Shown one piece after another: positions 16,229 to 25,677 of a stretch of DNA of 64,000 bases (position 1 is its first letter; the number at the start of each line of letters is the position of its first letter). A program made the translations under genes and the position numbers. Under the pieces are notes generated by a model, which worked only from the letters and a program-made list of their open reading frames with translations, made no database searches and had not been told where the DNA came from. The stretch lies in contig UREM01000004.1 in NCBI GenBank assembly GCA_900546775.1, forward strand, positions 8,664 to 72,663, given 5' to 3'. The stretch is from an uncultured Collinsella sp. (GTDB taxonomy: Bacteria; Actinomycetota; Coriobacteriia; Coriobacteriales; Coriobacteriaceae).

Positions 16229-17791
16229 CTACTTACCGTCGTCGTCTTCGGCTTCTTCGCGCGCATAGAGCTCCAGCATGCGACGGCGGTATTCGCGCAC
16301 AGCGAGCTTGGCGCGCTCCAGGCGGCGGCGCTCACGCGGAGTCAGCTCGGACGGGTCGACCTCGTCTCCATAGGTCTTATCGGCAAGCAGGTGCGCCGCG
16401 TCCACGATGCGGGCATCGATGTGGCCGCTCGCTGCCTCGGCGGAAAGACGCTCGGCAATCGTATCGAGCGTAGGCAGGCCCTCGAATACGCGACCATGGC
16501 CATGCGAGGTCAGCAGCTCGTGCTCGCGCGCGAGCAAGCTCGCTAGGTCGTGGTGGGCGCGCAAGATGTCGAGCGCATCGGATGGATGCTCGGCAACCTC
16601 TGCCACGGCGGCGACCGGTGCGGCATCCACCACGCGGTAGAAGAGCTGCGCGAGCAATGGCATCAAGAACACCGTGATGGCACCGGCGGCAACCATGACC
16701 GACGCAATATCTTGCGACAGCGCGCCCGCGTTGACGGCAACGCTCGTAACGGCAACGATGATCGGCAGCGCCGTGGTGCAGTACAGGGCCACGGTAATGC
16801 GACCATACGCCGACACATCGCGCGTCGCAGGACAAATGCTCATGGAAATAAGAATGGGCACGGCACGAATAATCAACAACGCCACGATAAAGCCCACGAG
16901 CAGACCCGGGCGCGACGCCACGGCCGTCAGATCGATCTTTGCGCCCGATACGGTAAAGAACACCGGAATCAAAAAACCGTAGGCCAGACCGTCGAGCTTG
17001 GTCTCGAGCGTATGGTTGCCCTCGGGGATGATATAGCGCAGGACAAAGCCGGCGGCAAAAGAACCCAACACGATGTCGAGATCAAAGACAGCCGAGAATG
17101 CCACGAGCGTGACCAGGATGAGCACCGTCAGGCGCACGAAGGTCTGTGATGTGGTATCGGCGCGTTCCTCGACAAACGCAAAGAAGCGGCTGCCGACGCG
17201 CTTGGAGCGGCTTGGGACCACGGCCAGCAACACGCAAACCACCGCAAACAAGCCAAGGATTACGAGCGTTTGGATGCCAGTGCGGGCAGACAACAGCACC
17301 GACATGGCGAGCACGGGACCGAGCTCGCCCCAAGTGCCATACGCGAGAATCGAGTCGCCCACGCGCGTGCCGGTGAGCGAGCGCTCACGCATGATGGGCA
17401 CAAGCGTACCGAGCGCCGTCGAAGTGAGGGCAAGCGTCACGGCGATACCGTCGAAATGACTGACTGAGAACCACGGGGTAAAGCGCACGGCAAGCCAGGC
17501 GATACAAAATGTGACGACCCACGTCGCCAAGCCGTAGCGCCCCTCGACGCCCGTGATGCTCTTGGGGTCGATCTCAAAGCCGGCAAGCAGGAACAAAAAG
17601 GCCAGGCCCAGCTCGGACACAAGCGAGACCTCAGCATCTACATGGATGACGCCGAGCATATGGGGTCCCAGTACCGCGCCGAGCACGAGCAAAAAGACCG
17701 TCTCGGGAACGGGTTTTCCGGGAATCGCCGAGGCGATAAAAGGACTCGCAAAGGCCACGAGTGCGATGATGGCGAGCGAAACGAATGCCAT
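16229..17791 (-). CDS. CPA2-family cation:proton antiporter
   Basis: A membrane antiporter of 520 aa, of the KefB/NapA-like monovalent cation:proton antiporter-2 family. About twelve hydrophobic segments cover residues 1-385. Family landmarks are PETVFLLVLGAVLGP near residue 28, ELGLAFLFLLAGFEID near 60 and a long helix at ALTSTALGTLVPI near 120. The last about 130 residues are hydrophilic and charged (ending AREEAEDDDGK) and would lie in the cytoplasm; they do not look like a TrkA-N or TrkA-C domain, so the exact regulatory input is unclear. It likely helps in pH or Na+/K+ homeostasis. It is divergent from purL and its mRNA would end near the triple palindrome. Confidence 0.88.
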   Translation of the reverse strand: MAFVSLAIIALVAFASPFIASAIPGKPVPETVFLLVLGAVLGPHMLGVIHVDAEVSLVSELGLAFLFLLAGFEIDPKSITGVEGRYGLATWVVTFCIAWLAVRFTPWFSVSHFDGIAVTLALTSTALGTLVPIMRERSLTGTRVGDSILAYGTWGELGPVLAMSVLLSARTGIQTLVILGLFAVVCVLLAVVPSRSKRVGSRFFAFVEERADTTSQTFVRLTVLILVTLVAFSAVFDLDIVLGSFAAGFVLRYIIPEGNHTLETKLDGLAYGFLIPVFFTVSGAKIDLTAVASRPGLLVGFIVALLIIRAVPILISMSICPATRDVSAYGRITVALYCTTALPIIVAVTSVAVNAGALSQDIASVMVAAGAITVFLMPLLAQLFYRVVDAAPVAAVAEVAEHPSDALDILRAHHDLASLLAREHELLTSHGHGRVFEGLPTLDTIAERLSAEAASGHIDARIVDAAHLLADKTYGDEVDPSELTPRERRRLERAKLAVREYRRRMLELYAREEAEDDDGK

Positions 17792-17975
17792 GTGATGCCT
17801 TTCTCTTGTTTGCGCTTCACTGTAGCACCCTCGCCGTCCTCAACGCGCCGCGAGCTGTCGTATCATAGTGAGGTTTACAAACATGTGGCTCAAGGCGACC
17901 GCAGGGCAGACCCCGCAAACCGACCGCTGCCGCATACCGTACCGTACGCCCAACCGATCAGGAAGGCAGGAACCA

Positions 17976-20900
17976 ATGGTCTCTCGTATCTACGTGGAGA
18001 AGAAACCCGGGTTCGACGTCGAGGCTCAGCAGCTCAAGGGCGAGCTGACCGAAATTCTCGGCATCAAGGGCATCGAGGCCCTGAGGATTATCAACCGCTA
18101 CGACGTCGAGGGCATCGACAAGGAGCTTTTCCGGTCCTGCGTGCCGACCGTCTTTAGCGAGCCCCAGGTCGATGTGACCTACGACGAGCTCCCCGCAAGC
18201 GATGGCGCCGTCTTTGCCGTCGAATTCCTGCCTGGCCAGTTTGACCAGCGCGCCGACTCCGCCAGCGAGTGCGTGCAGCTCATCAGCCAGGGCGAGCGCC
18301 CCGCCGTGCGCTCCGCCAAGGTCTATATGATCTCGGGCGCTCTGGACGAGGCCGCCATTGATGCCATCAAGCACTACGTGGTGAACCCCGTCGAGGCGCG
18401 CATCGCCTCGCTCGACCTGCCCGAGACGCTGTACATGGAGACCCCCGAGCCCCAGCCCGTCGAGGTGCTCGACGGTTTCCGCGAGCTCGACGAAGCCGGT
18501 CTTGCCGCCTTTATTTCCGAGCGCGGCCTTGCCATGGACGAGGCGGACATCGCCTTCTGCCAGCAGTACTTCCGCGATGAGGATCGCGACCCCACCATCA
18601 CCGAGATCCGCGTGATCGACACCTACTGGTCCGATCACTGCCGCCACACCACCTTCGGCACCGTCCTGGACGACGTGACGATCGACGACGCCGTGGTGCA
18701 GCAGGCCTTCGACCGCTACATGGAAATGCGCCACAAGCTCGGTCGCGACGCCAAGCCCGTCTGCCTCATGGACATGGGCACCATCGGCGCCAAGTACCTC
18801 AAGAAGACCGGCGTCATGACCGATGTCGACGAGTCCGAGGAGATCAACGCCTGCACCGTCAAGGTGAAGGTCGATGTCGACGGCGAGGACCAGGACTGGC
18901 TGTTCCTCTTTAAGAACGAGACCCACAACCACCCGACCGAGATCGAGCCCTTCGGCGGTGCCGCCACCTGCGTGGGCGGTGCCATCCGCGACCCGCTGTC
19001 GGGCCGCAGCTACGTGTACCAGGCCATGCGTGTCACCGGCGCCGGCGACCCCACCGTCCCCGTGTCCGAGACGCTCGAGGGCAAGCTGCCGCAGCGTAAG
19101 CTCGTGACCACTGCTGCCGCCGGCTACTCCAGCTACGGCAACCAGATCGGCCTTGCCACCGGTCAGGTCAACGAACTCTATCACCCCGGCTACGTCGCCA
19201 AGCGCATGGAGGTCGGCGCCGTCGTGGGCGCTACCCCGGCAAACCACGTGCGTCGCGAGTGCCCCGCCCCCACCGACAAGATCATCCTGTTGGGCGGCCG
19301 CACCGGCCGTGACGGCATCGGCGGTGCCACCGGCTCCTCCAAGACCCAGAACACCGAGTCCATCGAGACATCGGGCGCCGAGGTCCAGAAGGGCAACGCC
19401 CCGGTCGAGCGCAAGCTGCAGCGCCTGTTCCGCCGCGGCGATGCCTGCCGTCTAATCAAGCGCTGCAACGACTTTGGCGCCGGCGGTGTCTCGGTCGCCG
19501 TAGGCGAGCTTGCCGACGGCCTGTATGTCGACCTTGATACCGTGACCAAGAAGTACGACGGTCTTGACGGCACCGAGCTCGCCATCTCTGAATCCCAGGA
19601 GCGCATGGCCTGCGCCGTCGCCGACGGTGACGTCGAGGAGTTCATGGGCTACGCCGCCGAGGAGAACCTGGAGGCGACCGTTATCGCCGAGGTTACCGCC
19701 GAGCCGCGCATGCGCATGGCCTGGAACGGCGTCGCCATCGTCGATCTGTCCCGCGAGTTCCTCAACTCCAACGGTGCGCCCAAGCACCAGGTCGCCCACG
19801 TCTGCGCCCGCAGTGTGTGGCAGCCCAGCTGGGCCGGTACCACGCTCGCCGAGCGCATGACCTCGCTCGTCACCGACCTCAACGTCGCTTCCAACAAGGG
19901 CCTTTCCGAGCGCTTCGACTCCACCATCGGCGCCGCGACCGTGCTCATGCCCTTTGGCGGCAAGACGCAGCTCACCCCAAGCTCGGCCATGGTCGCCAAG
20001 TTCCCCGTGGACGGCGAGACCACCACGGCGAGCGCCATGGCATGGGGCTTCAACCCCTATCTGATGGAGGCCGACCAGTTTGCGGGCGCCTACCTGTCCG
20101 TGGTCGAGTCCATCGCCAAGCTCGTTGCCGCCGGCTTTGAGCACAAGCGCACCTACCTCTCCTTCCAGGAGTACTTCGAGCGCCTGCGCACCGAGGCCGA
20201 GCGCTGGGGCAAGCCCATGGCTGCCGTCCTGGGTGCCCTTATGGCCCAGGTCGACCTGGGTGCCGGCGCCATCGGCGGCAAGGACTCCATGAGCGGTTCG
20301 TTTGAGGACGAGGCCGGCGAGCTCAACGTTCCGCCGACCCTGATCAGCTTCGCCGTCGCCGTGGGCAAGGCCGCCCGCGCCGTCTCGCCCGAGTTCAAGG
20401 GCCTCACGCACCGCGTCGTCCGCATCGCCCCCGCCATCTATGGCGAGGACTACCGCCCCGATGCTCAGCAGCTGCTCGCCGCGTTTGACGCCGTCGAGGC
20501 GCTCACTGCTACCGGCAACGCCCTGGCCATCTCCACGCCCGGCTACGGCTGCGGCGCCGAGAGCCTCTTTAAGATGTGCGTCGGTAACCAGATCGGTATC
20601 GAGCTTGCCGAGGATGTAGACGTGGAGAGCCTCTTCACCCCGCTCTACGGCAGCTTTATTGTCGAGCTCGCCGAGGATGCCGAGCTGCCCGAGGTCGCCG
20701 ACGGCGTTGTCGTCGAGCCCCTGGGCACCACCGTCGAGGGCTATGTCATCGACACCGGTTCCGAAGTCATCGAGCTCTCCGAGCTCCAGGAGGCCTGGGA
20801 GAGCGGCATCGAGGGCGTCTTCACCTACCGCAGCGCCGGCGAGACCCCCGAGGTCGAGACCATCGACTTCCGCGCCAAGGATATCCACGTGTACGGCGGC

Positions 20901-21722
20901 GCCAAGATCGCCCGCCCGCGCGTGATCATCCCCGTGTTCCCCGGCAACAACTGCGAGTACGACAGCGCCCGCGCCTTCCGTGCCGCCGGTGCCGAGGCCG
21001 ACACCTTCGTGATCAACAACCTCACGCCCGAGGCCGTCGCCGAGAGCACCCACGAGCTTGCCCGCCGCATCCGTGCAAGCCAGATCGTTATGATCCCCGG
21101 CGGCTTCTCGGGCGGCGACGAGCCCGACGGCTCTGCCAAGTTCATCACGGCGTTCTTCCGCGCTCCCGAGGTCACCGAGGCAGTCCGCGACCTGCTCAAG
21201 GCCCGCGATGGCCTGATGCTGGGCATCTGCAACGGCTTCCAGGCCCTGATCAAGCTCGGCCTGGTGCCCTACGGCGACATCGTCGACGCCACGCCCGATG
21301 CGCCCACGTTGACGTTCAACACCATCGGTCGCCACCAGAGCCGTCTGGTGCGCACCCGCATCTCGTCCAACCTGTCCCCGTGGCTGTCGCAGTGCAGCCT
21401 GGACGACCCCTACACCGTCGCCATCAGCCACGGCGAGGGCCGCTTTGTCGCCAATGACGAAGTGCTCGCCCAGCTGATCGTCAACGGCCAGGTCGCCACG
21501 CAGTACGTGGGCGAGGACGGCAAGCCCAGCATGGATCTCTCCGTCAACCCCAACGGCTCCGCACTCGCCATCGAGGGCATCACGAGCCCCGACGGCCGCG
21601 TCCTGGGCAAGATGGGCCATGCCGAGCGTCGCGGCGACAACCTGTACCGCAACGTGCCCGAGCATGTCCCCGGCGATAAGTTCATGCCGATCTTTGAGAG
21701 CGGCGTGGCCTACTTCGCTTAA
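17976..21722 (+). CDS. purL: phosphoribosylformylglycinamidine synthase, long single-chain form
   Basis: Catalyses the fourth step of purine synthesis, FGAR + Gln + ATP to FGAM. 1,248 aa in one chain, combining a PurS-like N-terminal domain (residues 1-190), the two AIRS-like ATP-binding halves and a class I glutaminase. Landmarks are TYWSDHCRHTTF near 215, NETHNHPTEIEPFGGAATC near 314, a second-half block around KDSMSG near 768 and the glutaminase nucleophile Cys in LGICNGFQ at residue 1085, with the His in ISHGEGRF near 1151. The separate PurS/PurL/PurQ genes usual in Gram-positives are therefore not needed. ATG 17976 follows GGAAGGCAGGAACC; the in-frame upstream stretch is probably leader. 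It is a single gene followed by a strong terminator. Confidence 0.97.
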   Translation: MVSRIYVEKKPGFDVEAQQLKGELTEILGIKGIEALRIINRYDVEGIDKELFRSCVPTVFSEPQVDVTYDELPASDGAVFAVEFLPGQFDQRADSASECVQLISQGERPAVRSAKVYMISGALDEAAIDAIKHYVVNPVEARIASLDLPETLYMETPEPQPVEVLDGFRELDEAGLAAFISERGLAMDEADIAFCQQYFRDEDRDPTITEIRVIDTYWSDHCRHTTFGTVLDDVTIDDAVVQQAFDRYMEMRHKLGRDAKPVCLMDMGTIGAKYLKKTGVMTDVDESEEINACTVKVKVDVDGEDQDWLFLFKNETHNHPTEIEPFGGAATCVGGAIRDPLSGRSYVYQAMRVTGAGDPTVPVSETLEGKLPQRKLVTTAAAGYSSYGNQIGLATGQVNELYHPGYVAKRMEVGAVVGATPANHVRRECPAPTDKIILLGGRTGRDGIGGATGSSKTQNTESIETSGAEVQKGNAPVERKLQRLFRRGDACRLIKRCNDFGAGGVSVAVGELADGLYVDLDTVTKKYDGLDGTELAISESQERMACAVADGDVEEFMGYAAEENLEATVIAEVTAEPRMRMAWNGVAIVDLSREFLNSNGAPKHQVAHVCARSVWQPSWAGTTLAERMTSLVTDLNVASNKGLSERFDSTIGAATVLMPFGGKTQLTPSSAMVAKFPVDGETTTASAMAWGFNPYLMEADQFAGAYLSVVESIAKLVAAGFEHKRTYLSFQEYFERLRTEAERWGKPMAAVLGALMAQVDLGAGAIGGKDSMSGSFEDEAGELNVPPTLISFAVAVGKAARAVSPEFKGLTHRVVRIAPAIYGEDYRPDAQQLLAAFDAVEALTATGNALAISTPGYGCGAESLFKMCVGNQIGIELAEDVDVESLFTPLYGSFIVELAEDAELPEVADGVVVEPLGTTVEGYVIDTGSEVIELSELQEAWESGIEGVFTYRSAGETPEVETIDFRAKDIHVYGGAKIARPRVIIPVFPGNNCEYDSARAFRAAGAEADTFVINNLTPEAVAESTHELARRIRASQIVMIPGGFSGGDEPDGSAKFITAFFRAPEVTEAVRDLLKARDGLMLGICNGFQALIKLGLVPYGDIVDATPDAPTLTFNTIGRHQSRLVRTRISSNLSPWLSQCSLDDPYTVAISHGEGRFVANDEVLAQLIVNGQVATQYVGEDGKPSMDLSVNPNGSALAIEGITSPDGRVLGKMGHAERRGDNLYRNVPEHVPGDKFMPIFESGVAYFA

Positions 21723-21759
21723 ACCTTTCCCATCGGGTACAATTCCCTCGGGTAACAAC

Positions 21760-21796
21760 ACCCGCCACCGACACATCCGGTGGCGGGTTCTTTTTT
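21760..21796 (+). terminator. intrinsic terminator after purL
   Basis: A stem ACCCGCCACCG/CGGTGGCGGGT with a short loop and six T residues. A TACAAT box at 21738-21743 lies just upstream, so a transcript starting there for the EamA gene would have to read through this hairpin. Confidence 0.9.
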
Positions 21797-21821
21797 GCTT
21801 CGCGCATACAGGAAGGACATC

Positions 21822-22757
21822 ATGGAAAGCCGCAAGCCGTATCTCGCCACCCTGCCCGGACTCATCCTGGGCTGCCTCGTCTGCTGCGCGCTCTGGGGAT
21901 CGGCTTTTCCCTGCATCAAGATCGGCTACGGCCTCTTTGGCATTCCCGCACACGACAGCGCCTCGCAGCTGCTCTTCGCGGGTCTGCGCTTCACCCTTGC
22001 CGGCATGCTGGTCATTGTTGGCATGAGCGTGGCCCAGCGCCGTCCGCTCGTTCCGCAAGTGCGCGATATCAAGCCCATCTGCATCTTGTCGCTCTTCCAG
22101 ACCATCGGGCAGTACTTCTTTTTCTACCTGGGACTCTCGCGCGCCAGCGCCATGTCGAGTTCCATCATCGAGGCCAGCGCCAACTTCCTCGCAATCCTCT
22201 TTGCCGCCCTGGCATTTCACACCGAGAAGCTCAATACGGCCAAGGTGCTTGGCTGTGCGCTGGGCTTTGCCGGCGTCGCGCTCGTCAACCTCTCGGGCGC
22301 AGATGGCACCTTTGGCTTCAGGCTCGATGGCGAGGGCTTTATCCTAGCCTCCACTGTCGCGGGTGCTCTTTCGACCTGCCTGATCGGCATCTTCTCGCGC
22401 AAGCATGACGGCGTCTTGCTCGCCGGCTGGCAGTTTTTAGTCGGAGGTTTGGTCCTTACCGCCATCGGGTTTTTGATGGGCGGCGCGCTCTCCCCCACCG
22501 CGATCATCCCCGCCATCGCACTCATTATCTATATGGCACTCATTTCCGCCGTCGCGTACTCGCTATGGTCGCGTCTGCTTGCCGTCAACCCCGTCAGCCG
22601 TGTGTCGGTCTTTGGCTTTATGAATCCAGTCTTTGGCGTACTGTTGAGCGCTCTGCTGCTCGGCGAGGGCGCTGGCACGAGCCCTGTTACCGTACTTGTT
22701 GCCCTGCTGTTGGTCTGCGGCGGCATCATCATCGTCAACAGGCCCAAAAAGGCCTAG
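21822..22757 (+). CDS. EamA/DMT-superfamily permease
   Basis: A membrane protein of 311 aa with ten hydrophobic helices in two EamA repeats (about residues 15-150 and 160-305). Typical DMT features are CCALWGSAFPCIKIGY at the first helix, GLRFTLAGMLV near 50, SSIIEASANFLAILFAALAF near the end of the first repeat, and a conserved second repeat ending MNPVFGVLLSALLLGE. Members export amino acids or metabolites, or take up small solutes; the substrate cannot be read from sequence. ATG 21822 follows GGAAGGACATC. It ends shortly before a terminator shared with the convergent diguanylate cyclase gene. Confidence 0.87.
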   Translation: MESRKPYLATLPGLILGCLVCCALWGSAFPCIKIGYGLFGIPAHDSASQLLFAGLRFTLAGMLVIVGMSVAQRRPLVPQVRDIKPICILSLFQTIGQYFFFYLGLSRASAMSSSIIEASANFLAILFAALAFHTEKLNTAKVLGCALGFAGVALVNLSGADGTFGFRLDGEGFILASTVAGALSTCLIGIFSRKHDGVLLAGWQFLVGGLVLTAIGFLMGGALSPTAIIPAIALIIYMALISAVAYSLWSRLLAVNPVSRVSVFGFMNPVFGVLLSALLLGEGAGTSPVTVLVALLLVCGGIIIVNRPKKA

Positions 22758-22822
22758 CGAGCTCACCTTTTTAGGGAGGATGTTCGCACACTTTAGCTTA
22801 ATGGAGTACATCGGAGAGCCGA

Positions 22823-22855
22823 GGGCCGCCACGCCCGCCAGCGTGCGCCCTTTTT
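22823..22855 (+). terminator. intrinsic terminator after the EamA permease
   Basis: A stem GGGC/GCCC with inner CACGC/GCGTG, followed by TTTTT, immediately before the stop codon of the convergent gene. Confidence 0.8.
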
Positions 22856-24007
22856 CTAGCGTATCTGGGCGCCGGCTTTCTTCTTCTCGCGCTTTACGCG
22901 GTAGAGCTCCGCGTCGGCAGCACGAAACAAGTCTTGCCAGGTATCGACGCCATCACCGACCCGTGCGTAGCCGATGGACATCCGCAACAGATACGGAACC
23001 TCGGCGCGCGCGAGCTCATCGTTGATTGTCGCGCACAGATGCATGATATCCTGTTCCGCCGCTGCCTTTTGGAGCACCACGAACTCATCGCCACCATAAC
23101 GTGCGATAAAGCCGCCAGACGCCGAGCAGACTTCTTTGAGCGCAGCGGATATGACCTGAAGAGCATGGTCGCCCTCCACATGCCCATAGCGATCGTTAAT
23201 CTGCTTAAAGCCGTCGGCGTCCATCATAAGCAGATATACATCTTCGGCCTGATCCACATTTGAGAAGAGCGACAGCATATAGGTCTCAAAACGGTTGCGA
23301 TTGTTAAGTTCAGTCAACGGGTCGGTCGAGATGAGCTGCTCCTGGTAGATGATGTAGAGCAGCAACATGCTAATCATTATGCCGACACAAAGGCCGGGCA
23401 CCGAGTATACGACCTGAAAGGTACCGCCCACCAGGGCCGGAATGGCGAAAAATGCCAAGGTTCGATAGATGGCCTTCGTCTGCAGGCTCTCGACCCTGCG
23501 AGATTGCACAAATGCATGCAGGGACGTATGTATAACGTAACAGTAGCTGACGATGGGCTGGATCATATAGGCAAAGCCGCGACGATACACGCCCTGCGAA
23601 TCGATATAGAACAGGGCGTGCGTCCAGTAACTGGTAAACGCCAGCACGACCACCAGAGCCGTAGGCAACGCTACAAGCACCACCCTATAGCGCGAGGTCA
23701 AAAGGCGAGAACCCTGCACCGTCTCGGAATAGATAAACCAAATGAGACACGCGATAGCAAAGAGCGAAAACGAAACCGCGTTGGAAATCCAGTTGGCAGC
23801 AATGCCCAACGTGCCGTCCACACCGTCCGAAAGCGTCCAGATCATATCGAATAATATGTACGCGGCAGAGGTGTAGCCAAGCATGCTAAACAATAGCTGC
23901 TGGGTGCTCGAGAACAAGGAGCGACGACTTCGCACGGCAAGCCCGATAAGAACAATCATGCATAGCACGAATATCTCAATCTTGAGTGCCTTAACCACTA
24001 GCGCCAT
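22856..24007 (-). CDS. membrane-bound diguanylate cyclase (GGDEF)
   Basis: Makes the second messenger cyclic di-GMP. About 383 aa. The N-terminal half (to about residue 215) has six or seven hydrophobic helices and no recognisable sensor motif beyond an integral-membrane module. The GGDEF domain follows: STDPLTELNNRNRFE near 225, MMDADGFKQINDRYGHVEGD near 262-281 and the intact active site RYGGDEF near 305. The metal-binding Asp residues are present, and no RxxD inhibitory site is obvious five residues upstream. ATG 24007 lies inside its own GAAGGG; a GTG at 23998, nine bases after that SD, may be the true start. No EAL or PilZ gene is in this window. Confidence 0.9.
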   Translation of the reverse strand: MALVVKALKIEIFVLCMIVLIGLAVRSRRSLFSSTQQLLFSMLGYTSAAYILFDMIWTLSDGVDGTLGIAANWISNAVSFSLFAIACLIWFIYSETVQGSRLLTSRYRVVLVALPTALVVVLAFTSYWTHALFYIDSQGVYRRGFAYMIQPIVSYCYVIHTSLHAFVQSRRVESLQTKAIYRTLAFFAIPALVGGTFQVVYSVPGLCVGIMISMLLLYIIYQEQLISTDPLTELNNRNRFETYMLSLFSNVDQAEDVYLLMMDADGFKQINDRYGHVEGDHALQVISAALKEVCSASGGFIARYGGDEFVVLQKAAAEQDIMHLCATINDELARAEVPYLLRMSIGYARVGDGVDTWQDLFRAADAELYRVKREKKKAGAQIR

Positions 24008-24062
24008 CCCTTCAATACCCAAGTGGTCAGAATCGCCCAATTCGAATCAGGGCAATAAACAC

Positions 24063-24140
24063 CCCTTTACTCCACAGGGGTAAAGGGGATAATAGCAGAG
24101 CGCCCGAACATCACTGCAAAACAGTTTCTGTTCGGGCGCC
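24063..24140. other. two hairpins between kdgT and the diguanylate cyclase gene
   Basis: An inverted repeat CCCCTTTAC/GGTAAAGGGG at 24062-24088 and another, GCGCCCGAACA/TGTTCGGGCGC, at 24102-24140. The second may end the kdgT transcript (minus strand), but lacks a clear T-run; the first lies in the presumed promoter region of the cyclase and could be an operator. Confidence 0.5.
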
Positions 24141-24188
24141 CATACGGCGCGAATTGCACACGCCGGCATCATTGATGGGTATCGATTG

Positions 24189-25211
24189 CTACTCGCCATC
24201 GATGTCAGTCGCGACGGCCTCCTCTATGGCCTCGACACCGACAGGCGACAGATCCTCCTTGCCTTGGCAGAACTTCTTGTCGACCCAGCCAGTCAGAATC
24301 GGAGCCATGATCGCCGTGATGATAACGGCGGTGGCGATCTGAGCGTACGCGATGGGCGCAAGCTCGGCGTAGCGCGGTGCGACCTCGGCGAGGGCAACCG
24401 GTGTGGTCATAGCCGTGCCGGCAATGGTGGAGCAAGCCACAGCGGCCTTGCCATTGCCGCCGCACAGACGCTCGAACGCAAAGGTGATGGGACCGACGAC
24501 AAACAGCGTGACAAGGCCCAGCAAGATGCCGGAAATACCGCCGGTGATAAAGCTCGACAGGCTCATGGACGCACCGAGCTGAAATCCGATGACGGCAATC
24601 GCGGGATTGGCACCGGGAACCAGCAGGTTCTTGATAAACGGGAACAGGTTGCCCAGAACCATGCCAATAACGAGTGGCAAGATGGAGCCGATAATGGTGC
24701 CAATGGGAATGTTGGCGAGGCCGGAAACACCGAGGATGATCATCGTGACGGCGGGGCCGGCCGTAAAGAACAGGATACCGACGGCGCCCTGCTCAGACTC
24801 ATCGCCGAACTCGCCCATGATGCCCGTATAGAGCGCCATGTTGCAAAACGTGATGCCGCCGATGATAGACACGGAGCTCAGACCCAGGAAGTTGTCGTTA
24901 AAGAAATATGCCACGCCCAGGCCGAGAGCCGCTGCGACGACCAGCTTGGGGATCAGCACGACGATACCGGTCTTGATGGCACCCGGCGTGGACTTAAAGC
25001 TGATGCCGGCGCCCACAAACAGCAGGATCGCGGCGACGATGGCATTGGAGCCACCGCGGCAGGCAGCCGTAAAGAAGCCGCCGATCTCAAAAACCTGCGG
25101 GCAGAAGGTGTTGAGCAAAAGACCGACGATCATCGGATAGATCATGATGTCGCCCGGGATGCGCGGGACCTTGAATTTCTTTTGCTCGTTGGCGGTCGCT
25201 TCCTGTGCCAT
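24189..25211 (-). CDS. kdgT: 2-keto-3-deoxygluconate permease (KdgT family)
   Basis: A membrane permease of 340 aa with about ten helices. The N terminus KVPRIPGDIMIYPMIVGLLL is characteristic of KdgT, which takes up 2-keto-3-deoxygluconate, a pectin and uronate breakdown product, by proton symport. Other family blocks are LFVGAGISFK near 82, ITFCNMALYTGIMGEFGD near 132 and CSTIAGTAMTTPVALAEVAP near 270. The start at 25211 follows GGGGG; the longer frame adds an unsupported N terminus. No KDG kinase or aldolase gene is adjacent. It is transcribed as a single gene. Confidence 0.88.
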   Translation of the reverse strand: MAQEATANEQKKFKVPRIPGDIMIYPMIVGLLLNTFCPQVFEIGGFFTAACRGGSNAIVAAILLFVGAGISFKSTPGAIKTGIVVLIPKLVVAAALGLGVAYFFNDNFLGLSSVSIIGGITFCNMALYTGIMGEFGDESEQGAVGILFFTAGPAVTMIILGVSGLANIPIGTIIGSILPLVIGMVLGNLFPFIKNLLVPGANPAIAVIGFQLGASMSLSSFITGGISGILLGLVTLFVVGPITFAFERLCGGNGKAAVACSTIAGTAMTTPVALAEVAPRYAELAPIAYAQIATAVIITAIMAPILTGWVDKKFCQGKEDLSPVGVEAIEEAVATDIDGE

Positions 25212-25353
25212 GAAACCCCCATTTCCGCTGACGGGGTACAAAAGCCCACGTCACGCTTTGCTACAGTAAAGTTTGACCATGGTACCAGAAGAAATAGACC
25301 AGCTCGGTGAGAAATTCGATTCGTTGGACAGGGGCGCTAAACGTGCCCCGCTC

Positions 25354-25677
25354 TTATATGAGGCTCAAAACGATATAGAACACGATGCCCGAAACACAGC
25401 ACCACAGCATCGATTTTGTCTTGACCGCCACGGCCACGACGCCGGCAGCCGCAATCCAGGGAACCAAGGCAGGCCAGGGTCCCGCGTCGAACGCGCCGGG
25501 GCTCACCAAGTCGTTGGCGACCAGCGCGGCAAAGGCAGCGGGCGGGATATAACCCAGGGCCTCGGTAATGCGGGGCGACAGCGTTCTCCCGCGCAAGGCA
25601 AACGCCGGCGCGATGCGAAAGAACGCGATAGCAGCCCACGACGACAGCCACAGAACCAAGAACTCGTTAACGGGCAT
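25354..25677 (-). CDS. azlD: AzlD-type small subunit of a branched-chain amino acid exporter
   Basis: A small membrane protein of 107 aa with four hydrophobic helices, the usual AzlD size. It opens PVNEFLVLWLSSWAAIAFFR, and the conserved middle block EALGYIPPAAFAALVANDL is the AzlD signature. AzlD works with AzlC; the AzlCD pair exports branched-chain amino acids and analogues such as azaleucine. The start ATG 25677 lies within the last 11 bases of azlC, so the two are translationally coupled. The reading frame extends upstream of this start but that stretch is azlC in another frame. A GC-rich hairpin follows the stop at 25331-25349. Confidence 0.88.
   Translation of the reverse strand: MPVNEFLVLWLSSWAAIAFFRIAPAFALRGRTLSPRITEALGYIPPAAFAALVANDLVSPGAFDAGPWPALVPWIAAAGVVAVAVKTKSMLWCCVSGIVFYIVLSLI

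Noticed and set aside
21738..21743. A riboswitch or attenuator controlling the EamA gene
   Set aside because: The hairpin at 21760-21796 is fully explained as the purL terminator and no aptamer-like sequence is seen.
19452..22220. A 922-codon minus-strand frame opposite purL and the EamA permease
   Set aside because: Antisense shadow of purL; no recognisable domain.
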